In this document: piece after piece, positions 6,565 to 9,393 of the stretch
Layout of the letters: the number at the start of each line of letters is the position of its first letter
Position numbering within the stretch: the stretch's first letter is position 1
Notes under the pieces: generated by a model
What the model saw: only the letters and a program-made list of their open reading frames with translations
What the model was told of the DNA's origin: nothing
The model's database searches: none
Origin: Cyclobacteriaceae bacterium
GTDB taxonomy: Bacteria; Bacteroidota; Bacteroidia; Cytophagales; Cyclobacteriaceae
Length of the DNA stretch: 9,393 nucleotides
Direction: 5' to 3'
Assembly: GCA_025455225.1 (NCBI GenBank)
Contig: JALOMY010000089.1
Location: 1-9,393 of the forward strand
Made by a program: the position numbers and the translations under genes

Positions 6565-7620
6565 TTAGTGTATTTGGGGTATAATGATTTCAGTGAGGAC
6601 AAAATTATTGTTTTCGTTTACAATTCGGAATGAGGCCTCGTCTCCGTATAAAAGTTTCAGGCGTTGCATCGTATTTTTAATACCTAATCCTGACGATTTA
6701 CCCTTTCGAACTCCATTAACATAGTGACCACTGTTTCGGATACAGATTTTCAAGCGATCCTCCTCCACAACAGTCTTTAATTGAATGGTACCCCCCTGGG
6801 TGAGTTTGGATATACCGTGCTTTATCCCGTTTTCAACAAGGGTTTGAATCATGAATGGCGGTACCCTGAATTTACTTGAATCTGGGTGGATATCGATATC
6901 CGTGCGAAGTCGCTCTTCAAACCGCACACTTTCCAGGCTCAAATAGTCTTTTACAATCTTCAACTCATCATCAAATTTGGTAAGCCCTTTCTTCTCGAAC
7001 GTAAGTGAGTTTCGTAAAATATTCGAGAGTTGATTAATGGCCTGTTTTGATTTTGTTGGGTTTTCATCAACAAGTGCCCGTATACTGTTTAATGCATTGA
7101 AGATGAAGTGCGGATTCAATTGAGATTTTAAATTATTAAGTTCAATCTCAATCATAGAAGCTTCGTATTTGAGGGATTTATTGTACTTCTCAATAAAATG
7201 GTATGTGAAATAAAAAGTTGACCATAGGAAAAAGAAAACCATATATACAGCCGACAGCCCTGCAACCTGATCAAGACTGAAAATGGTTTCAATAACTGAA
7301 ACCCTCCCGGTAATAAAACTCAAAGGAATTCTCAAGATATAAACCGCAATCGCCATGATGGCGGAGGCAAGCAATACCCGGGGAAATAATTTTGTAATGC
7401 TGAAACTAATCCACTTATGCTTTTTTAAGTAGAGGCGAAATACGTGTGTAATCATCATAAAAAGGCTGGCCTCTGCTAAAAAGAAAATAGCCCGAGACCA
7501 GGTTATTACCTGGTTGTTGGCCAGCATGCTCAGCATGATTTGAAGAAATGCATACGCTGACCAACCGCTGATCTGTAAAAGCCAATACAATCGTCTTTTA
7601 TTGTCAATCATGGACCGCAT
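6565..7620 (-). CDS. LytS/YesM-type sensor histidine kinase (His_kinase, PF06580 class)
   Basis: A 351-residue membrane kinase. Four hydrophobic segments lie at about residues 11-33, 43-63, 78-100 and 117-140, followed by a linker and a PF06580-type catalytic region. The phospho-acceptor is His171 in LKSQLNPHFIFNALNSIRAL, the motif typical of this class. The ATP-binding part shows FMIQTLVENGIKHGI (N box, N264) and SSGLGIKNTMQRLKLLYG (G box at 311-314). No separate PAS or large extracytoplasmic sensor domain is visible, so sensing must involve the membrane segments or a partner. An ATG at 7611 (residue 4) is an alternative start. The regulator gene begins 2 bases downstream. A small membrane-protein gene lies 58 bases upstream, with a hairpin between them. 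Confidence 0.93.
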   Translation of the reverse strand: MRSMIDNKRRLYWLLQISGWSAYAFLQIMLSMLANNQVITWSRAIFFLAEASLFMMITHVFRLYLKKHKWISFSITKLFPRVLLASAIMAIAVYILRIPLSFITGRVSVIETIFSLDQVAGLSAVYMVFFFLWSTFYFTYHFIEKYNKSLKYEASMIEIELNNLKSQLNPHFIFNALNSIRALVDENPTKSKQAINQLSNILRNSLTFEKKGLTKFDDELKIVKDYLSLESVRFEERLRTDIDIHPDSSKFRVPPFMIQTLVENGIKHGISKLTQGGTIQLKTVVEEDRLKICIRNSGHYVNGVRKGKSSGLGIKNTMQRLKLLYGDEASFRIVNENNNFVLTEIIIPQIH

Positions 7621-7647
7621 TATCAGTCATTTTTATCGATTTACCAT

Positions 7648-7675
7648 CCTTCCAAGCCATCAGTTCCATGGAAGG
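7648..7675. repeat. 7-base inverted repeat between the small membrane protein and kinase genes
   Basis: CCTTCCA (7648-7654) and TGGAAGG (7669-7675) form a perfect 7-base dyad with a 14-base loop; the right half overlaps the 10-base palindrome TTCCATGGAA (7664-7673). It lies in the only sizeable spacer of the uvrA-to-regulator run and could affect RNA stability or kinase translation. There is no T-run to suggest termination. Confidence 0.38.
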
Positions 7676-7678
7676 GTT

Positions 7679-7927
7679 TCAGAAAAACCTGTAGCGCAAT
7701 AAATAAAAGAATAATACCGAAGTAACAATAATAAATGCCCAGGTTACTATGGCGAGTGGCTTTTTATATTCAATCAATCTGGGCTCGGTAGTCAGGGCAT
7801 TGAAAATAAAAGCGAGGCCGGCACCTGCATACAAGGCAAATTCAAGGTAATCCGGAATGGAAAGCTGGTATCCTCCGAATGCTATGAAAATCAAGCCGAA
7901 TAAATATTGACGTGTTTGTGCATTCAT
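7679..7927 (-). CDS. Small integral membrane protein, function unknown
   Basis: The 82-residue product begins MNAQTRQYLFGLIFIAFGGY and has three probable membrane segments (about residues 8-22, 27-45 and 57-77), a short charged loop TTEPRLIEYKKP between the second and third, and a basic RYRFF end. No enzyme motif or signal peptide is seen and I do not recognise a named family. It starts 28 bases after the uvrA stop and ends 58 bases before the kinase start, all on one strand, so it probably belongs to one transcript with the kinase and regulator. A role as accessory to the membrane kinase is possible but rests only on position. The same frame continues behind the TGA for 24 sense codons into the kinase gene. 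Confidence 0.75.
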   Translation of the reverse strand: MNAQTRQYLFGLIFIAFGGYQLSIPDYLEFALYAGAGLAFIFNALTTEPRLIEYKKPLAIVTWAFIIVTSVLFFYLLRYRFF

Positions 7928-7955
7928 TATGTCTTCCTAACAAAAAGGGTCCGAA

Positions 7956-9393
7956 TTAATTCAATTCAGTCTTCAAAAATCTTCCTGTAAAACTGGCCGG
8001 ATTTTTCGATACTTCCTCCGGAGTGCCCTGGGCAATAATTCTGCCTCCCTTTTCTCCGCCTTCCGGACCAAGGTCTACCACATAATCCGCAGATTTGATT
8101 ACATCCATGTTATGTTCAATTACCAATACTGTATTTCCTTTATCGACCAGCTTTTGCAAAACGTCCAGCAAATGTGCAATATCCTGAAAATGCAACCCGG
8201 TGGTGGGTTCATCTAAAATATAAAATGTTTTTCCGGTATCCCGTTTAGATAATTCTGTGGCCAGCTTTACTCGTTGAGCCTCACCCCCGGATAACGTGGT
8301 TGCATGTTGCCCAAGTGAAATATAATCCAGGCCAACATCCAGCAACGTCTGAATCTTTCTCAGGATCTTCGGCTGATTTTCGAAAAAAGGAACTGCCTCT
8401 TCAACGGTCATATCCAATACATCTGAAATGGACTTACCCTTAAAACGCACTTCCAATGTTTCGCGATTGTACCGCTTGCCTTTGCAGGTCTCGCAATGAA
8501 CAAAAACATCGGGCAGAAATTCCATTTCGATCAGGCGCAAGCCCGCACCTTCACAGGTTTCGCACCGGCCACCCTTTACATTGAAAGAAAAACGTCCCGG
8601 TTTATAACCACGGATTTTTGCTTCCGGCAACTGGGCAAATAGATCGCGGATATCCGTAAACACACCGGTATAGGTTGCCGGATTAGAACGAGGCGTTCGT
8701 CCAATAGGAGATTGATCTACTTCAATGACTTTATCGATATGATTAAGACCGTCTACCTTTTTAAAAGGTAGTGGTTCTGTTCGCGAGTTGAAGAAATACT
8801 TGTTGAGGATGGGATAAAGCGTTTCGTGAATCAACGTTGACTTACCACTACCGGAAACACCGGTTATGCAGGTAAACGTTCCTAACGGAATGGACAGATC
8901 AACATTTTTCAAATTGTTTCCACTCGCACCCAGCAGAGATAATGAATTTCCTGTTCCTTGCCTGCGATTCTTGCGGTAGGGTATTGCTCGCTTGCCTGAA
9001 AGATAGTCTGCGGTGGTGCTGCTTTTACTTAGAAAAGATTGGGGGTCTCCTTCGGCTACAATTGAACCTCCATGACGCCCTGCTCCGGGGCCAATATCAA
9101 TGATGTAATCCGATTCGAGCATCATCTCTTTATCATGCTCAACAACAATAACAGAATTGCCCAGGTCGCGAAGATCTTTTAATGCCTTAATTAACTTCAC
9201 ATTATCACGGGCATGCAAGCCAATGCTGGGTTCATCCAGGATATACAATACGCCTACAAGTTGAGTTCCGATCTGGGTAGCCAATCGTATCCGTTGCGCT
9301 TCGCCACCGCTTAAGGTTCTTAGTGGTCGATTTAAATGAAGATAATCGAGCCCAACATCCAATAGAAATCCTATTCGCTTCCGGATTTCTTTT
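7956..9393 (-). CDS. uvrA: Excinuclease ABC subunit A, C-terminal half (partial)
   Basis: UvrA is the damage-recognition ATPase of nucleotide excision repair; as a dimer it loads UvrB onto lesions. The window holds about 478 residues and the coding frame stays open to the right edge, so the N-terminal half lies outside; full-length proteins have about 940 residues. In order: signature LSGGEAQR of the first ATPase (27-34, counted from the edge), Walker B YILDEPSIGLH (50-60), second Walker A GVSGSGKST (178-186), the zinc finger CETC-x19-CETC (277-303), second signature LSGGEAQR (367-374), second Walker B YILDEPTTGLH (391-401) and VIEHNMDVIKSADYVVDLGP. All key residues seen are intact. A TTG near 9362 is an internal leucine codon, not a start, since the family sequence KRIGFLLDVGLDYL reads through it. 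The small membrane protein gene follows after 28 bases. Confidence 0.97.
   Translation of the reverse strand, partial: KEIRKRIGFLLDVGLDYLHLNRPLRTLSGGEAQRIRLATQIGTQLVGVLYILDEPSIGLHARDNVKLIKALKDLRDLGNSVIVVEHDKEMMLESDYIIDIGPGAGRHGGSIVAEGDPQSFLSKSSTTADYLSGKRAIPYRKNRRQGTGNSLSLLGASGNNLKNVDLSIPLGTFTCITGVSGSGKSTLIHETLYPILNKYFFNSRTEPLPFKKVDGLNHIDKVIEVDQSPIGRTPRSNPATYTGVFTDIRDLFAQLPEAKIRGYKPGRFSFNVKGGRCETCEGAGLRLIEMEFLPDVFVHCETCKGKRYNRETLEVRFKGKSISDVLDMTVEEAVPFFENQPKILRKIQTLLDVGLDYISLGQHATTLSGGEAQRVKLATELSKRDTGKTFYILDEPTTGLHFQDIAHLLDVLQKLVDKGNTVLVIEHNMDVIKSADYVVDLGPEGGEKGGRIIAQGTPEEVSKNPASFTGRFLKTELN

Noticed and set aside
9360..9362. TTG as a start of uvrA
   Set aside because: The frame is open to the window edge and the residues before it match the UvrA family, so the gene is partial and TTG is an internal leucine.

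Overview
The window looks like an ordinary chromosomal segment of a Bacteroidota bacterium, most likely from the Cytophagales/Cyclobacteriaceae side. The evidence is a PorP/SprF protein directly upstream of a GldK-type lipoprotein (type IX secretion), a DUF4271 membrane protein, a sensor kinase/LytTR regulator pair of the kind common in this phylum, AT-rich spacers without clear Shine-Dalgarno sites, and several spacers with matches to the Bacteroidota -7 promoter element TAnnTTTG. No mobile element, CRISPR array, RNA gene or phage gene was seen.

Layout. Positions 1-110 (minus) hold the first codons of a lipoprotein gene, probably gldK, cut by the window edge. Upstream of it on the same strand are porP/sprF (229-1188), a HemD-family uroporphyrinogen-III synthase (1304-2080) and a DUF4271 membrane protein (2102-3208). 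The DUF4271 and hemD genes are nearly contiguous and form one unit; porP has its own 115-base leader and probably starts the secretion operon that continues leftward out of the window. hemW (3294-4427, plus) is divergent from the DUF4271 gene and encodes a radical-SAM haem chaperone.

From 4428 to 5193 there is no intact gene. The right part (4678-5169) is a decayed reading frame of unknown family, broken by one in-frame TAG; the left part is more heavily eroded. A small, intact, helical TerB-like protein gene follows (5194-5562, plus). It converges across a 274-base spacer on a minus-strand run that reads, in transcription order, uvrA (C-terminal half, cut by the right edge), a small three-segment membrane protein, a LytS/YesM-type sensor histidine kinase, and its LytTR response regulator, whose start lies 2 bases after the kinase stop.

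How they work together. Three themes share the window: outer-membrane secretion and gliding (porP, gldK), tetrapyrrole handling (hemD, hemW) and nucleotide excision repair (uvrA). The kinase and regulator are very probably a cognate pair, but their target genes cannot be read from this sequence. I do not see a convincing undescribed system. The items most worth a second look are the decayed gene, the in-frame continuation behind the small membrane protein stop that runs into the kinase gene, and the HemD/DUF4271 pair next to type IX secretion genes.
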